The notes below the pieces were generated by a model. It did not search any database. It worked only from the letters and a program-made list of their open reading frames with translations, and had not been told where the DNA came from. Below, one piece after another: positions 10,925 to 20,826 of a stretch of DNA of 64,000 bases. Source of the stretch: Microbacterium hydrocarbonoxydans (GTDB lineage: Bacteria; Actinomycetota; Actinomycetes; Actinomycetales; Microbacteriaceae); assembly GCF_000956475.1 (NCBI RefSeq), contig NZ_JYJB01000010.1:248001-312000 (forward strand). Direction: 5' to 3'. The position numbers were made by a program, and so were the translations under genes. Within the stretch, counting starts at the first letter, position 1, and every line of letters begins with the position of its first letter.

Positions 10925-11611
10925 GTGACTGAACCCATCTCGATCGACATCTGGTCCGACATCGCCTGCCCGTGGTGCTACATCGGCAAGCGCAATCTCG
11001 AGAAGGGCCTGGATGCCGTGGCGGGAGATGACGACGCCCCGCAGGTCAACATCACGTTCCACTCCTTCGAGCTGTCACCCGACACCCCGGTGGACTTCCA
11101 CGGCGACGAGGTCGACTTCCTCGCCGGGCACAAGGGCATGCCGCGCGCTCAGGTCGAGCAGATGCTCTCGCACGTCACAGGCGTCGCTGCGGAGGCCGGC
11201 CTCGAGTACCGGTTCGACCTGCTGCAGCACACGAACACCGTGAAGGCGCACGAGCTGCTGCACCACGCGAAGGCGAACGATCTTCAGCACGAGATGGAGG
11301 AGCGCCTCATGTCGGCGTACTTCACCGAGGGCAAGCACGTCGGACGCATCGACGATCTCGTCGACCTCGCGGTCGAGGTCGGATTGGATGCCGATGAGAC
11401 CCGCCAGGCGCTGGAATCGTCCGTCCACCTGTCCGCCGTTCGCCAGGACCAGGCTCAGGCCCGGGCGTATGGCATCCAGGGTGTGCCGTTCTTCGTGATC
11501 GACGGCCAGTACGGCATCTCGGGTGCCCAGCCGCCGGCCGCGTTCGAGAACGTGCTGCGCGACCTGTGGTCGAAGCGCGGCGAGTCGGAGAGGGAGTCGG
11601 CGGCGGTCTAA
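10925..11611 (+). CDS. DsbA family oxidoreductase (FrnE-like)
   Basis: A 228-residue thioredoxin-fold protein with active-site CPWC at residues 15-18 (DIACPWCYIGK) and the cis-Pro region GVPFFVIDGQYGISGAQP near the C-terminus. This is the cytoplasmic FrnE subfamily: no signal peptide is present. Substrate is unknown; a disulfide isomerase role in oxidative stress is known for one homologue. The GTG at 10925 is favoured because family members begin at this point; an in-frame ATG at 10907 is possible. It converges with, and overlaps by 4 bp, a glutathione peroxidase gene, another thiol-redox enzyme. Confidence 0.88.
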   Translation: MTEPISIDIWSDIACPWCYIGKRNLEKGLDAVAGDDDAPQVNITFHSFELSPDTPVDFHGDEVDFLAGHKGMPRAQVEQMLSHVTGVAAEAGLEYRFDLLQHTNTVKAHELLHHAKANDLQHEMEERLMSAYFTEGKHVGRIDDLVDLAVEVGLDADETRQALESSVHLSAVRQDQAQARAYGIQGVPFFVIDGQYGISGAQPPAAFENVLRDLWSKRGESERESAAV

Positions 11612-12108
11612 CGGCTCAGCGCCGCCTCGATGGCTCCGACGATGGCAGGGTCGTCCGGCGTCTGCTTCGGGCGGAAGCGCTGCACCGACCCGTCGGGCGA
11701 GATGAGGAACTTCTCGAAGTTCCACTCCACGCGCCCGGCCTTGCCACCGGCATCCGGCGTCTCCTTGAGCGCCTTGTACAGCTCGGCGGCATTCCTGCCG
11801 TTGACCTTCACCTTGTCGTTGATGGGGAAGGTGACGCCGTAGGTGACCGAGCAGAACTCGAGGATGTCCTCGACCGAACCCGGCTCCTGACCGAAGAACT
11901 GGTTGCACGGGAAGCCGACCACGCTGAAGCCCCGGTCGCCGAAGCGACGCTGCAGCTCTTCGAGCTGCTCGTACTGCGGCGTGAGGCCGCACTTCGACGC
12001 GACGTTGACCACGAGCACCACGTCGGCACCGAGATCATCGAGCGTCTTCTCCGCTCCCTGAGCGTCGACGAAGGGGATGCTGCGCACTGCGGAATCGGTC
12101 ATATCCAC
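11608..12108 (-). CDS. Glutathione peroxidase family protein (Cys type)
   Basis: A 166-residue protein with the three family blocks: NVASKCGLTPQYEQL with peroxidatic Cys40, GFPCNQFFGQEPG, and WNFEKFLISPDG. The active residue is Cys, not selenocysteine, so it probably uses thioredoxin or mycothiol-linked reductants, since actinobacteria generally lack glutathione. A second ATG at 12102 is an alternative start. It is convergent with the FrnE-like gene and divergent from dusB. Confidence 0.92.
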   Translation of the reverse strand: MDMTDSAVRSIPFVDAQGAEKTLDDLGADVVLVVNVASKCGLTPQYEQLEELQRRFGDRGFSVVGFPCNQFFGQEPGSVEDILEFCSVTYGVTFPINDKVKVNGRNAAELYKALKETPDAGGKAGRVEWNFEKFLISPDGSVQRFRPKQTPDDPAIVGAIEAALSR

Positions 12109-12161
12109 AGCTTAGGTCGATGGGGCGCCACGGGCTCCGCGTCTGGGAGAATGGAAGGGTC

Positions 12162-13316
12162 ATGACTGTCGCCACCGCTCCCGCCCGCCCGCTCCGCATC
12201 GGACCCATCGATCTCGACGTCCCCGTCGTGCTCGCGCCGATGGCGGGCATCACCAACACCGCGTTCCGGCGGCTCTGCCGCGAGTACGGCGCGGGTCTGT
12301 ACGTGAGCGAGATGATCACCTCGCGCGCGCTCGTCGAGCGCAACGAGAGCACCATGCGCCTGATCCGCCACCACGAGTCGGAGACGCCCCGGTCGATCCA
12401 GCTGTACGGCGTGGACCCTGCGACGATCGCGGATGCCGTGCGCATCATCGTCGCCGAAGACCATGCAGACCACATCGACCTGAACTTCGGCTGCCCCGTG
12501 CCCAAGGTCACCCGTCGAGGCGGGGGTGCGGCGCTGCCGTGGAAGAACCGTCTGTTCGCCGACATCGTCACCCAGGCGGTGAAGGCCGCCGGCGACATCC
12601 CCCTCACCGTCAAGATGCGCAAGGGCATCGATCACGACCACCTCACCTTCATCGAGGCAGGGCGCGCCGCGGAAGACGCGGGCGCCGCGGCCGTCGCCCT
12701 GCACGCGCGCACCGCCGGGGAGTATTACTCCGGCCACGCCGACTGGAATGCGATCGGCGAGCTCAAGCAGGCGGTCACCAGCATCCCGGTGCTCGGCAAC
12801 GGCGACATCTGGTCGGCCGACGACGCCGTGCGCATGATGGAGCAGACCGACTGCGACGGCGTCGTCGTCGGACGCGGATGCCTCGGGCGCCCGTGGCTGT
12901 TCGGAGACCTCGCCGCGGCCTTCGGTGCGGAGTCGACGCCTGTCGACGCGACGCTCGGCTTCGTGGCGGACGCGTTCCGTCGTCACGCGGAGCTGCTCGT
13001 CGAGTTCTTCGACGACGAGGACCACGGATGCCGCGATGTGCGCAAGCACGTGGCCTGGTACTTCAAGGGCTATCCGGTCGGCGGAGACATCCGCACCGGA
13101 CTCGCGATGGCGTCCAGCCTGCAGCACATCGACGATCTGCTGGGCCAGCTCGATCGCGACGCTCCGTACCCCGGGGCGGACGCAGAGGGCCAGCGCGGCC
13201 GCGCCGGCCGCCCGAAGCGCACGGCGCTGCCGGACAAGTGGCTGGAGTCGCGCGAGATCGGCGAGTCGACGTCGGAGATGATGCGCGGAGCGGAGACCGA
13301 GAACAGTGGCGGCTGA
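12162..13316 (+). CDS. dusB: tRNA-dihydrouridine synthase
   Basis: A 384-residue flavoenzyme that reduces uridines in the tRNA D-loop using FMN and NADPH. Visible are LAPMAGITNTAFRRLCREYG at the N-terminus, the FMN/active-site block DLNFGCPVPKVTRRGGGAA with the catalytic Cys, and GNGDIWSADDA. The ATG at 12162 has GGAAGGG upstream. It overlaps dgt by 11 bp, so dusB-dgt-dnaG form an operon, a common actinobacterial order. Confidence 0.95.
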   Translation: MTVATAPARPLRIGPIDLDVPVVLAPMAGITNTAFRRLCREYGAGLYVSEMITSRALVERNESTMRLIRHHESETPRSIQLYGVDPATIADAVRIIVAEDHADHIDLNFGCPVPKVTRRGGGAALPWKNRLFADIVTQAVKAAGDIPLTVKMRKGIDHDHLTFIEAGRAAEDAGAAAVALHARTAGEYYSGHADWNAIGELKQAVTSIPVLGNGDIWSADDAVRMMEQTDCDGVVVGRGCLGRPWLFGDLAAAFGAESTPVDATLGFVADAFRRHAELLVEFFDDEDHGCRDVRKHVAWYFKGYPVGGDIRTGLAMASSLQHIDDLLGQLDRDAPYPGADAEGQRGRAGRPKRTALPDKWLESREIGESTSEMMRGAETENSGG

Positions 13317-14694
13317 TCCTTCGGCGGCCCCGCGGACCGACGGCTACGACCCGCGCGATGCCGAGCGCTACTTCGACGAGACTCACCGATCCGAGCGCGA
13401 TGACTTCGCCCGCGACCGCGCGCGCGTGCTGCACTCCGCGGCCCTTCGCCGCCTCGCGGCCAAGACCCAGGTGCTGAGCCCGGCGAGCACCGCCGACTTC
13501 GCCCGCAACCGCCTCACGCACTCGCTCGAGGTCGCGCAGGTGGGACGCGAGCTCGCCACGGCGCTGGGGGTCTCGGCGGATGTCGTCGACACCGCGTGCC
13601 TCAGCCATGACCTCGGTCACCCGCCGTTCGGCCACAACGGCGAACGGGCGCTCAACGAGTGGGCGGAGGACATCGGCGGCTTCGAGGGCAACGCCCAGTC
13701 GCTGCGCATCCTCACCCGCCTCGAGGCGAAGGTGCTCGACGACGATGACCGATCGGTCGGCCTGAATCTCACGCGGGCGAGCCTCGACGCCACCTGCAAG
13801 TACCCGTGGACCGTCGACAGCCCGGTCCCCGACCCCGGCGGCCGGCTCAAGTTCGGCGTCTACCCCGACGACGAGCCGGTGTTCCGGTGGATGCGCGAGG
13901 GCGCGCCGGGGCGGCTGCGGTGCATCGAAGCCGAGATCATGGATCTCTCCGACGACATCGGCTACTCGGTGCACGACTTCGAGGACGCGATCGTCAACGG
14001 CTACGTCGACGTCGCGCAGCTCTCGGACGCGCGCGAGCACGAGGCCCTGATCGATCGCATCCAGCAGTGGGTGGGCTACGACTTCACGCGCGACGAGCTG
14101 GCCGATGCGCTCTACCGGCTCGAGGGGCTGCCGATGTGGCTGGGCTCGTTCAACCGCTCGCGGCAGGATCTCGCCCGCCTGAAGAACCTCACCAGCGACT
14201 TCATCGGCCGTTTCGCCCGCGCCTCGGTCGCCGCGACCCGTGAGGCCTATGCGGGGCCTGCGCTCGTCCGCTACAACGCCCACGTCATCGTGCCGCGGGT
14301 GGTCGAGACCGAGATCGCGGTCCTCAAGGGCATCATGGGGCAGGCGATCGTCACGATCGACGCGCGCAAGGGCGTGTACAAGGAGCAGCGTCGGGTGCTC
14401 AAGCGCCTGGCTGATGCCCTGTGGTCCACAGACGCGCTGTGGTCTGCGGGCGCCGACGTGCTCGAGCCGGCATTCGCTGCGGACTTCGTCGCGGCGACGA
14501 CGGATGCCGAGCGCGCCCGTGTCGTGGTCGACCAGATCGCGAGCCTGACCGATCAGAGTGCGATCGACTGGCACAACCGCCTGGTCGGAGAGATCGACCC
14601 CGCCGAGGTCGGCATCTGGACTCCGCGTCACGCGCGCCCCGGCGCCCGCCCGGCCGCTCCCGCCGAGCGCCGGGCCGCTGCCGAGGTGCGCTGA
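13306..14694 (+). CDS. dgt: Deoxyguanosinetriphosphate triphosphohydrolase-like protein
   Basis: A 462-residue HD-domain enzyme of the dGTPase family, cleaving dNTPs to deoxynucleoside and triphosphate. Metal-binding HD residues are in [16 protein letters not shown] near residue 103, preceded by [34 protein letters not shown] gives the later Asp. The GTG start lies inside dusB and the stop overlaps the dnaG start (TGATG), indicating coupling. Role in dNTP pool control next to primase is plausible. Confidence 0.94.
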   Translation: MAADPSAAPRTDGYDPRDAERYFDETHRSERDDFARDRARVLHSAALRRLAAKTQVLSPASTADFARNRLTHSLEVAQVGRELATALGVSADVVDTACLSHDLGHPPFGHNGERALNEWAEDIGGFEGNAQSLRILTRLEAKVLDDDDRSVGLNLTRASLDATCKYPWTVDSPVPDPGGRLKFGVYPDDEPVFRWMREGAPGRLRCIEAEIMDLSDDIGYSVHDFEDAIVNGYVDVAQLSDAREHEALIDRIQQWVGYDFTRDELADALYRLEGLPMWLGSFNRSRQDLARLKNLTSDFIGRFARASVAATREAYAGPALVRYNAHVIVPRVVETEIAVLKGIMGQAIVTIDARKGVYKEQRRVLKRLADALWSTDALWSAGADVLEPAFAADFVAATTDAERARVVVDQIASLTDQSAIDWHNRLVGEIDPAEVGIWTPRHARPGARPAAPAERRAAAEVR

Positions 14695-16559
14695 TGCCGC
14701 GTATCCGCCAGGCCGATGTCGATGAGGTCAAGGCGCGTACGAACATCGCGGACATCGTCGGGGAGCGCGTCGCTCTGAAGTCCGCCGGCGTCGGTTCGCT
14801 CAAGGGCCTGTGCCCGTTCCACGACGAGAAGAGCCCCAGCTTCCACGTCCGGCCGCAGGTCGGCTACTACCACTGCTTCGGCTGCGGCGAGTCGGGCGAC
14901 GTGTACTCGTTCCTGCGCGAGATCGACCACGTCAGCTTCACGGAGGCCGTCGAGAGGCTGGCCGGACGCATCGGCTACACGCTGCACTATGAAGACGGGG
15001 GAGCGGCTCCTGAGACCAGTGGGCGAGCGAGGCTCTACGCCGCGAACACGGCGGCAGCGGAGTTCTTCCGGGCTCAGCTGCTCTCGCCCGACGCCGAGGC
15101 GGGTCGGCGGTTCCTGGGCGAACGTGGCTTCGACGCGGGGGCAGCGGCTCATTTCGGCGTCGGTTTCGCGCCGCGCGGCTGGGACGGGATGCTGAAGGCG
15201 CTCACGGCTCAGGGCTTCACCCGGGAAGAGCTCAGCACGGCAGGTCTCGTCTCCACGGGACAGCGCGGTGTCTACGACCGCTTCCGCGGACGGCTGGTCT
15301 GGCCGATCCGCGACGTGTCGGGGCAGACCATCGGGTTCGGCGCACGCCGTCTCTTCGACGACGACAAAGGGCCGAAGTACCTCAACACCCCGGAGACGCC
15401 GATCTACAAGAAGGCGCAGGTTCTCTACGGCCTCGACCTCGCCAAGAAGGACATCGCGCGAGGCGATCCCCGTCGTGTCGTCGTCGTCGAGGGCTACACC
15501 GATGTGATGGCCTGCCACCTCGCAGGGCTCACGACGGCCATCGCGACCTGTGGCACCGCCTTCGGCACCGACCACATCAAGGTGCTGCGTCGTGTGATGG
15601 GCGATGACAACGCCTCCGGCGAAGTCGTCTTCACCTTCGATGGCGACGAGGCGGGGCAGAAGGCTGCGCTGCGCGCATTCACGGAGGACGAGCGCTTCAA
15701 GGCCCAGACCTTCGTGGCCGTGGCCCCGGATGGGCTCGACCCCTGCGATCTGCGCCTGCAACGGGGGGATGCCGCGGTGCGCAGCCTGATGGATGCCAAG
15801 GTGCCGATGTTCGAGTTCGCGATCGACCGGAGGCTGGCCGGTTTCGATCTCTCGACGGTCGAGGGGCGGGTCGGCGCTCTGCGTGCCGCCGCGCCCATCG
15901 TGGCGGAGATCAAGGACCCGCTGCTGCGTCCCGGATACGAGCGGGTGCTCGCGCGGCGATTGGGCATGGACCCGACCGAGGTGCACAACGAGGTACGGCG
16001 CTCCGGGCGCAGCGCATCGGCGCCTTCGCCCGGAGCATCACGCCCGGAGCAGGGGAACCACGAGTCGGCATCCACCGGGCCTGCACTCGCCCCCGTGACG
16101 CTGGCCAGCCTCCCGAGGACGGCACAGGCCGCGCTCGAGCGCGACGCGCTGATGGGAGCGCTGCAGTACGGTCACCAGATAGACCAGGCGCTGCTCGCGC
16201 GGGCTCTGAGCGCCCCGTTCCGCACTCCCGGGCTCGATGCGGTGCGCGAGGCGGTGGCCGCGGCTTCAGACCGAACCAGGGCCGGCTGGGTCACCGACGC
16301 CGTCAACTCCGTGCGAGAGCCCTATCGCTCCCTCGGCGGTGAGCTGCTTATGGCTCCGTTCCCCGCCCGCGACGAGGCCGGAGCGGTCGCGTCGGCGACG
16401 GATCTGTGCCGGCGGCTGATCATACGAAGCATCGAAGACGAGAAGAACGAGCTGCTCGGGGCTGTGCAGCGGGTGCCGGCGGATTCGGACGGCGGGCGTG
16501 CACTGCGCATGCGTCTGCGCGATCTCGACGTCGAGCGTCAGCGCTTCACCGAGTCGTAA
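14694..16559 (+). CDS. dnaG: DNA primase
   Basis: A 621-residue primase that makes RNA primers at the replication fork. The N-terminal zinc-binding domain has [13 protein letters not shown] and [11 protein letters not shown] (CHCC ligands). The TOPRIM core has [12 protein letters not shown] and [14 protein letters not shown] Pro/Ser-rich linker (near residues 440-470) precedes the C-terminal helicase-binding region. Start is fixed by the TGATG overlap with dgt. Confidence 0.97.
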   Translation: MPRIRQADVDEVKARTNIADIVGERVALKSAGVGSLKGLCPFHDEKSPSFHVRPQVGYYHCFGCGESGDVYSFLREIDHVSFTEAVERLAGRIGYTLHYEDGGAAPETSGRARLYAANTAAAEFFRAQLLSPDAEAGRRFLGERGFDAGAAAHFGVGFAPRGWDGMLKALTAQGFTREELSTAGLVSTGQRGVYDRFRGRLVWPIRDVSGQTIGFGARRLFDDDKGPKYLNTPETPIYKKAQVLYGLDLAKKDIARGDPRRVVVVEGYTDVMACHLAGLTTAIATCGTAFGTDHIKVLRRVMGDDNASGEVVFTFDGDEAGQKAALRAFTEDERFKAQTFVAVAPDGLDPCDLRLQRGDAAVRSLMDAKVPMFEFAIDRRLAGFDLSTVEGRVGALRAAAPIVAEIKDPLLRPGYERVLARRLGMDPTEVHNEVRRSGRSASAPSPGASRPEQGNHESASTGPALAPVTLASLPRTAQAALERDALMGALQYGHQIDQALLARALSAPFRTPGLDAVREAVAAASDRTRAGWVTDAVNSVREPYRSLGGELLMAPFPARDEAGAVASATDLCRRLIIRSIEDEKNELLGAVQRVPADSDGGRALRMRLRDLDVERQRFTES

Positions 16560-16595
16560 CGGGTTCGGCTGCCGCGTGCAGGGCAGGATGGAAGC

Positions 16596-17369
16596 ATGTC
16601 CCGCCGGCACGACCCCACGCACGCGATCGACTGCTCGGATCTGGTGATCGACCGCGCAGGCCACGGTTCGCCGACCCGGGCGGTCGACGGCGTCACCTTC
16701 TCGCTGTCACCCGGAGGCCTGATCTGCGTCGCCGGTCCCACGGGGTCGGGCAAGTCCTCGCTCGTGCTCGCCCTGGCCGGGTCGACCGATCCGTCCGTGC
16801 GCATCGTCGGCGGCAGCGCGCACGTGTGCGGCGTGAACGTGCGCCGGCCCGGGCGCAAGCACCGGGTGCTGACGTATCGCACGGGATTCGTCCCGCAGGG
16901 GGCCGGCGCGGATCTGCCGCCTCGGCTCACGGTGCAGGAAGTGATCGCTGAGCCGATTCTCGCTCGCGAGCGCCGAGTGAACACCAAGGCACTGTCGATA
17001 CGCGTCGCGACACTGCTCGACGAGATGCACCTTCCACTGGGCACTGCCGCGAAGTTCCCGTACGAGCTCAGCGCCGGCATGAGACAGCGCGTCGCGATCG
17101 CGCGATCCTTCGTCTTGGAGCCGATGGTGCTGATCGCCGACGAGATCCTCGCGAACCTCGATCTCGAGGTTCGCCCGGTGGTATTCGACGCGATCACGCG
17201 CCGGCGCAAGGAGCAGGGGATGGGGGCGCTTCTCGTGACGAACGACGCCGACTTCATCCGCGAGCTGAATGCCGAGACTCTGATGCTCAAGGGCGGCCAT
17301 GTCGTCGCTCGCGGAGTCGGCAAGGACCTGCTCTGGGCGCCGAATGCCGAGGCGGATTCGCAGCCGTGA
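16596..17369 (+). CDS. Orphan ABC transporter ATP-binding protein
   Basis: A 257-residue single ABC domain. Walker A is GPTGSGKSS near residue 46, the signature is ELSAGMRQRVAIARS (LSAGM instead of LSGGQ) and the Walker B region is VLIADEILANLD. The sequence resembles DppD/OppF-like peptide or nickel transporter ATPases. No permease or binding protein is next to it, so its partner is elsewhere or it works outside transport. Starts 36 bp after dnaG and may be read from the same transcript. No promoter is obvious. Confidence 0.85.
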   Translation: MSRRHDPTHAIDCSDLVIDRAGHGSPTRAVDGVTFSLSPGGLICVAGPTGSGKSSLVLALAGSTDPSVRIVGGSAHVCGVNVRRPGRKHRVLTYRTGFVPQGAGADLPPRLTVQEVIAEPILARERRVNTKALSIRVATLLDEMHLPLGTAAKFPYELSAGMRQRVAIARSFVLEPMVLIADEILANLDLEVRPVVFDAITRRRKEQGMGALLVTNDADFIRELNAETLMLKGGHVVARGVGKDLLWAPNAEADSQP

Positions 17370-17431
17370 GCCTGAGCAGACACGACACGCCCGAGGCGAG
17401 GCCCATGTCACGAGCACGCGAAAGTCTTTGC

Positions 17432-17437
17432 TAGGAT
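17432..17437 (+). promoter_or_regulatory. Candidate -10 element for tRNA-Asn
   Basis: TAGGAT, about 30 bp before the tRNA, fits an actinobacterial -10. The -35 is not clear. Position is consistent with a short 5' leader removed by RNase P. Confidence 0.4.
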
Positions 17438-17466
17438 TGACGAGTTGCCCGCGCAGCGGAGCACAT

Positions 17467-17539
17467 TCCTCGGTAGCTCAATTGGCAGAGCAGCCGGCTG
17501 TTAACCGGCAGGTTCTTGGTTCGAGTCCAAGCCGGGGAG
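17467..17539 (+). tRNA. tRNA-Asn(GUU)
   Basis: A full cloverleaf can be drawn: acceptor stem TCCTCGG with CCGGGGA (one G-U pair), D arm GCTC...GAGC, anticodon stem GCCGG/CCGGC with loop CTGTTAA (anticodon GTT at 17500-17502), and T arm CTTGG TTCGAGT CCAAG. Discriminator base is G at 17539. CCA is not encoded. A strong terminator follows immediately. No integrase or attachment-site duplication was seen near it. Confidence 0.96.
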
Positions 17540-17544
17540 CGATG

Positions 17545-17572
17545 AACCCCCACCAGGCAAATGGTGGGGGTT
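17545..17572 (+). terminator. Terminator hairpin after tRNA-Asn
   Basis: AACCCCCACCA and TGGTGGGGGTT form an 11-bp perfect stem with a 6-nt loop, followed by CTCTGCTT. It lies 5 bp after the tRNA. Confidence 0.85.
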
Positions 17573-17679
17573 CTCTGCTTCTCGGAGCAGAATCCATGGC
17601 GGCTCAGCCGGTCACGAAGCATCGCCGGGGATTGGTTCCTGTCGCGGTCACGTGCTCGTGGACGACGGAGCCGACCGGC

Positions 17680-20004
17680 TCATTTCCCATCCGCGGTGAC
17701 GGGGCTCCGTGTCGCGGCGGCGAGGGCCATGCCGGTGAGCGAGCCGTCCTGCGCCATCAGGTCGGCCGGCGCACCTTGGAACACCAGCCGGCCGCCGTCG
17801 GATCCCGCGCCGGGGCCGATGTCTATCACGTGATCGGCGCGCGCCACGACGCGCATGTTGTGCTCTATGACTACGAGCGTCGCCCCTTCGCCGATCAGAT
17901 CGTCGAACAGCGTGTTGATCGTGTCGACGTCGCTGGGATGCAGTCCCGTCGTCGGCTCGTCGAGCACGATCCGGTCGGCGCTGTCTCGGCGCGGGTCGCT
18001 CAGGTGCCGGGCGAGGAGCAGCCGCTGCTTCTCACCGCCCGAGAGGGTGTCCAGCGATCGCCCGACCGCCATGTACCCGAGGCCCGTGCGCTGCACACAT
18101 GACATCGCCGTCGCGATCGTGGCGTCGTCGGCGAAGAGCTCGGCGACCTGCGCGGGCGGCGCCGCGAGCACATCCGCGATGGACGTGCCGTCGAGCCGTG
18201 CGCCGAGCGCGGTGTCGTTGAAGCGCAGGCCCCCGCAGTCGTCGCACGGGGTGGAGACGTCATCGAGGAAAGCGAGCTCGGTGGTGATGTGCCCCTTGCC
18301 CTTGCATGTGGGGCAGGCGCCCTTGCCGTTGAAGCTGAACCACGACGGGTCGAGCCCCGACGCCCGGCCGAACGCACTGCGCACGGCATCGGCGACACCG
18401 AGCACGGTCAATGACATCGAGCGCACGCCGCCGCGCAGCGGATCCTGACCGACGACGGTGAAGTCCGGATGCTGCTGCGGCAGCTCGACCGTGGCGAACG
18501 AGCTCTTGCCCGATCCTGCGACGCCAGTGATCGCTGTCAGCACGCCGAGCGGCACCTCGGCGTCGAATCCGGTGAGGTTGTGGGCGCGAGCATCTGTCAC
18601 CCGTACGCTGCCGCGCGCGGCGCGAATGCGGCGGCGCACCCGCAGCGGCTCCGCGAGCAGACGACCCGTCGTCGTGTCGCTCTCCCGCAGTTCCTCTGGC
18701 GTCCCCTGGAACCGGATGCGGCCTCCGGCGGCGCCCGCACCTGGCCCCAGGTCGACCACGTGATCGGCCGCTGCGATCACCTGCGGGTGGTGCTCGACCA
18801 CGAGGATCGTGTTGCCCCGGTCGCGCAGCCGCCGGAGCAGCCGCACCAGGCGCTGGATGTCGGCCGGATGCAGGCCGGTGCTCGGCTCGTCGAAGACGTA
18901 CGTGACGTCGGTCAGGGCGCTGCCCAGGTGCCGCACGATCTTCACCCGCTGCGCCTCGCCGCCCGAGAGCGTCGACGACTCGCGATCCAGCGTCAGGTAC
19001 CCGAGGCCGACGGACAGCAGGGCGTCGAGCGTGTGCCGGATGCCCCGCAGCGCGGGCTCCACGCGGGGGTCGGCGAAGTCCTCGAGCAGACGCTGCAGAT
19101 CGGCCACCGGCATCCGCATCCAGTCCACGATGGAACGCCCGTCGATACGGCTCGCCCGTGCCTCCGCGTTGACCCGCGCGCCCTTGCACTCGGGGCAGAC
19201 GTGCGTCGTGACCAGGTGCTCGAGTTCGGCGCGCACGGATGCCGACATCTTCGAGCGCCCCTGTGTGAAGTACACGTCGCGCATGCGCGTGATCACGCCG
19301 TCGAAGCGGGCGGTCTGGGGGAATCGCGGATCGGGGTTCTCGAGCTTCAGCTTGTCGGCGTAGAGGAACTGCTCCCTCTCCTGCGCGGTGTAGTCCTTGA
19401 GCGGCTTCGACCGATCGAACAGCCCGGAGTACGCGAAGCGCTTCCAGCGGTACACCCCTGGACGGAAGATGCTGAAGCGAACCGGGCCCTCGTCGATGCT
19501 CTTCTCGGGGTCGAGGAGCTTCTCCTCGTCGATGTCGTACACAGTGCCGAGGCCCTCGCACACCGGACACATGCCCGAAGGGTCGTTGAATGAGTAAGCA
19601 GGGGAGTAGCCGGCCGACGGTTCGGCGATGCGCGAGAACACGAGTCGCAGCAGCGGTGCGAGGTCGGTCGCCGTGGCGACCGTCGAGCGCGAGTTGCCGG
19701 TGAAGCGGCGCTGGTCGATGAGGATCGTGAACGTGAGGCCGTCCATGGCCTGCACCTCGGGCGCAGGCAGCTGTGGCAGGCGCGCCCGGATGAACGTGGA
19801 GTACGAGTCGTTCACGAGCCGCTGCGATTCGGCCGCGATCGTGTCGAGAACGAGCGAGGACTTGCCGGATCCCGAGATGCCGGTGAACACCGTGTGCAGC
19901 TTCTTCGGGACCTCGAGGGACACGTCGCGGAGATTGTTGGTGCGGGCGCCCGTGATGACGATGGGCGTGGCGGCGGCCGGTTTCGCGGTGTGAAGGTCGG
20001 ACAT
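17680..20004 (-). CDS. Short UvrA-like ABC ATPase (UvrA2/DrrC type)
   Basis: A 774-residue double-ABC protein of the UvrA superfamily. Walker A motifs GISGSGKSS and GVAGSGKSS, signatures LSGGEAQRVKIVRHL and LSGGEKQRLLLARHL, and zinc-binding CPVCEGLG, CPECKGA, CPTCKGKG and CDDCGG pairs are present. It is about 170-200 residues shorter than canonical UvrA; the N-terminal half passes quickly from the first Walker A to the ILIDQRR block, suggesting the UvrB-binding insertion is missing. Such paralogues are linked to drug resistance or auxiliary repair. The ATG at 20004 is chosen at the conserved N-terminus. Confidence 0.88.
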   Translation of the reverse strand: MSDLHTAKPAAATPIVITGARTNNLRDVSLEVPKKLHTVFTGISGSGKSSLVLDTIAAESQRLVNDSYSTFIRARLPQLPAPEVQAMDGLTFTILIDQRRFTGNSRSTVATATDLAPLLRLVFSRIAEPSAGYSPAYSFNDPSGMCPVCEGLGTVYDIDEEKLLDPEKSIDEGPVRFSIFRPGVYRWKRFAYSGLFDRSKPLKDYTAQEREQFLYADKLKLENPDPRFPQTARFDGVITRMRDVYFTQGRSKMSASVRAELEHLVTTHVCPECKGARVNAEARASRIDGRSIVDWMRMPVADLQRLLEDFADPRVEPALRGIRHTLDALLSVGLGYLTLDRESSTLSGGEAQRVKIVRHLGSALTDVTYVFDEPSTGLHPADIQRLVRLLRRLRDRGNTILVVEHHPQVIAAADHVVDLGPGAGAAGGRIRFQGTPEELRESDTTTGRLLAEPLRVRRRIRAARGSVRVTDARAHNLTGFDAEVPLGVLTAITGVAGSGKSSFATVELPQQHPDFTVVGQDPLRGGVRSMSLTVLGVADAVRSAFGRASGLDPSWFSFNGKGACPTCKGKGHITTELAFLDDVSTPCDDCGGLRFNDTALGARLDGTSIADVLAAPPAQVAELFADDATIATAMSCVQRTGLGYMAVGRSLDTLSGGEKQRLLLARHLSDPRRDSADRIVLDEPTTGLHPSDVDTINTLFDDLIGEGATLVVIEHNMRVVARADHVIDIGPGAGSDGGRLVFQGAPADLMAQDGSLTGMALAAATRSPVTADGK

Positions 20005-20138
20005 GGCGACAGCGTAGCCACGGGCGTGGACATCCAGAGGGGGGGTCCCGTCCGGTCGGCATCCTTGCGAGACTGCGCCGCCCCGGCTGCTACTCACATG
20101 CGGCGGATGCTCCACCGTTCACGGACGTCGGGAGGAGA

Positions 20139-20173
20139 CGAAGAAGGCCCCGCCATCGGCGGAGCCTTCTTCG
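20139..20173. terminator. Bidirectional-type terminator hairpin
   Basis: CGAAGAAGGCCCCGCC and GGCGGAGCCTTCTTCG form a 16-bp stem with one mismatch and a 3-nt loop. It lies 20 bp after the stop of the minus-strand lipoprotein gene and 135 bp upstream of the UvrA-like start, so it most likely ends the lipoprotein transcript. Confidence 0.8.
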
Positions 20174-20192
20174 TGCTGTGTGAAAGAACTCG

Positions 20193-20708
20193 TCAGAGAC
20201 CGCTGCCCGCGAGGGAACCGGTGGTCTGGCCGGCCGGGTTCGTGACGACGCACTGGATGACGCGGTCGTTCAGCTCGTCCCAGGTGTCCTGGGTCGGGGT
20301 GATGGGGTAGACCTCGAGCGACGAGGAGTTGTAGTCGATGCCGATGAAGTTCGTGAAGGCATCGCCGATGCACTCCTGCGAAGCGGCGTCGACGTCGTCG
20401 CTGGAGAACTCTCCGTCGTCCATCTTGAGCTCGTAGTAGACCTCTTCGTCGTGCGGCTGCTCGCACGGAACGACATCCGCGTCGGAGAGCAGCCCCTCGG
20501 GGCTCTCCATCTTGCAGTCGCCGACCTTCAGCGCGAAGATGTCGATGTTCGAGCTCTCGGTCACCTGCCCGGTGTCCTCGTCGCGGTCGGCGTCTCCCGA
20601 GCCGCCGCCGAGAATGCCGTTCAGCGCGCTGCATCCGGTCAGTGCGATCGACAGCGCTGCCGCAGCACCTGCGAGAGCGAGCGCGCGACGCGTGCGCAGT
20701 TTCATCAT
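20193..20708 (-). CDS. Septum-formation-type lipoprotein
   Basis: A 171-residue lipoprotein: basic start (MMKLRTRRALALAGA), lipobox LTGC, then an acidic linker. The mature domain shows VGDCKM...VVPCEQPHDEEVYYE and later ASQECIG, the Cys and PH pattern of the actinobacterial septum-formation (Septum_form) domain. Function of that domain is poorly defined. The ATG at 20708 has GGAGGGG seven bases upstream; a second ATG follows directly. Single-gene unit with its own terminator. Confidence 0.82.
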   Translation of the reverse strand: MMKLRTRRALALAGAAAALSIALTGCSALNGILGGGSGDADRDEDTGQVTESSNIDIFALKVGDCKMESPEGLLSDADVVPCEQPHDEEVYYELKMDDGEFSSDDVDAASQECIGDAFTNFIGIDYNSSSLEVYPITPTQDTWDELNDRVIQCVVTNPAGQTTGSLAGSGL

Positions 20709-20826
20709 GTGTACCCCTCCAGAGACAAATGGTGCGCGGGCATGGAGACACACCCGCCTGAAACGACGCTATCTCTGAAGAAGTCTGTGACGCAACTCGA
20801 AAGACCCTTTGATCAGGCTGGGAGAA

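Noticed and set aside
17369..17680. Attachment site or integrated element at the tRNA-Asn gene
   Set aside because: No integrase, no repeated tRNA 3' end and no change in gene style downstream were seen.
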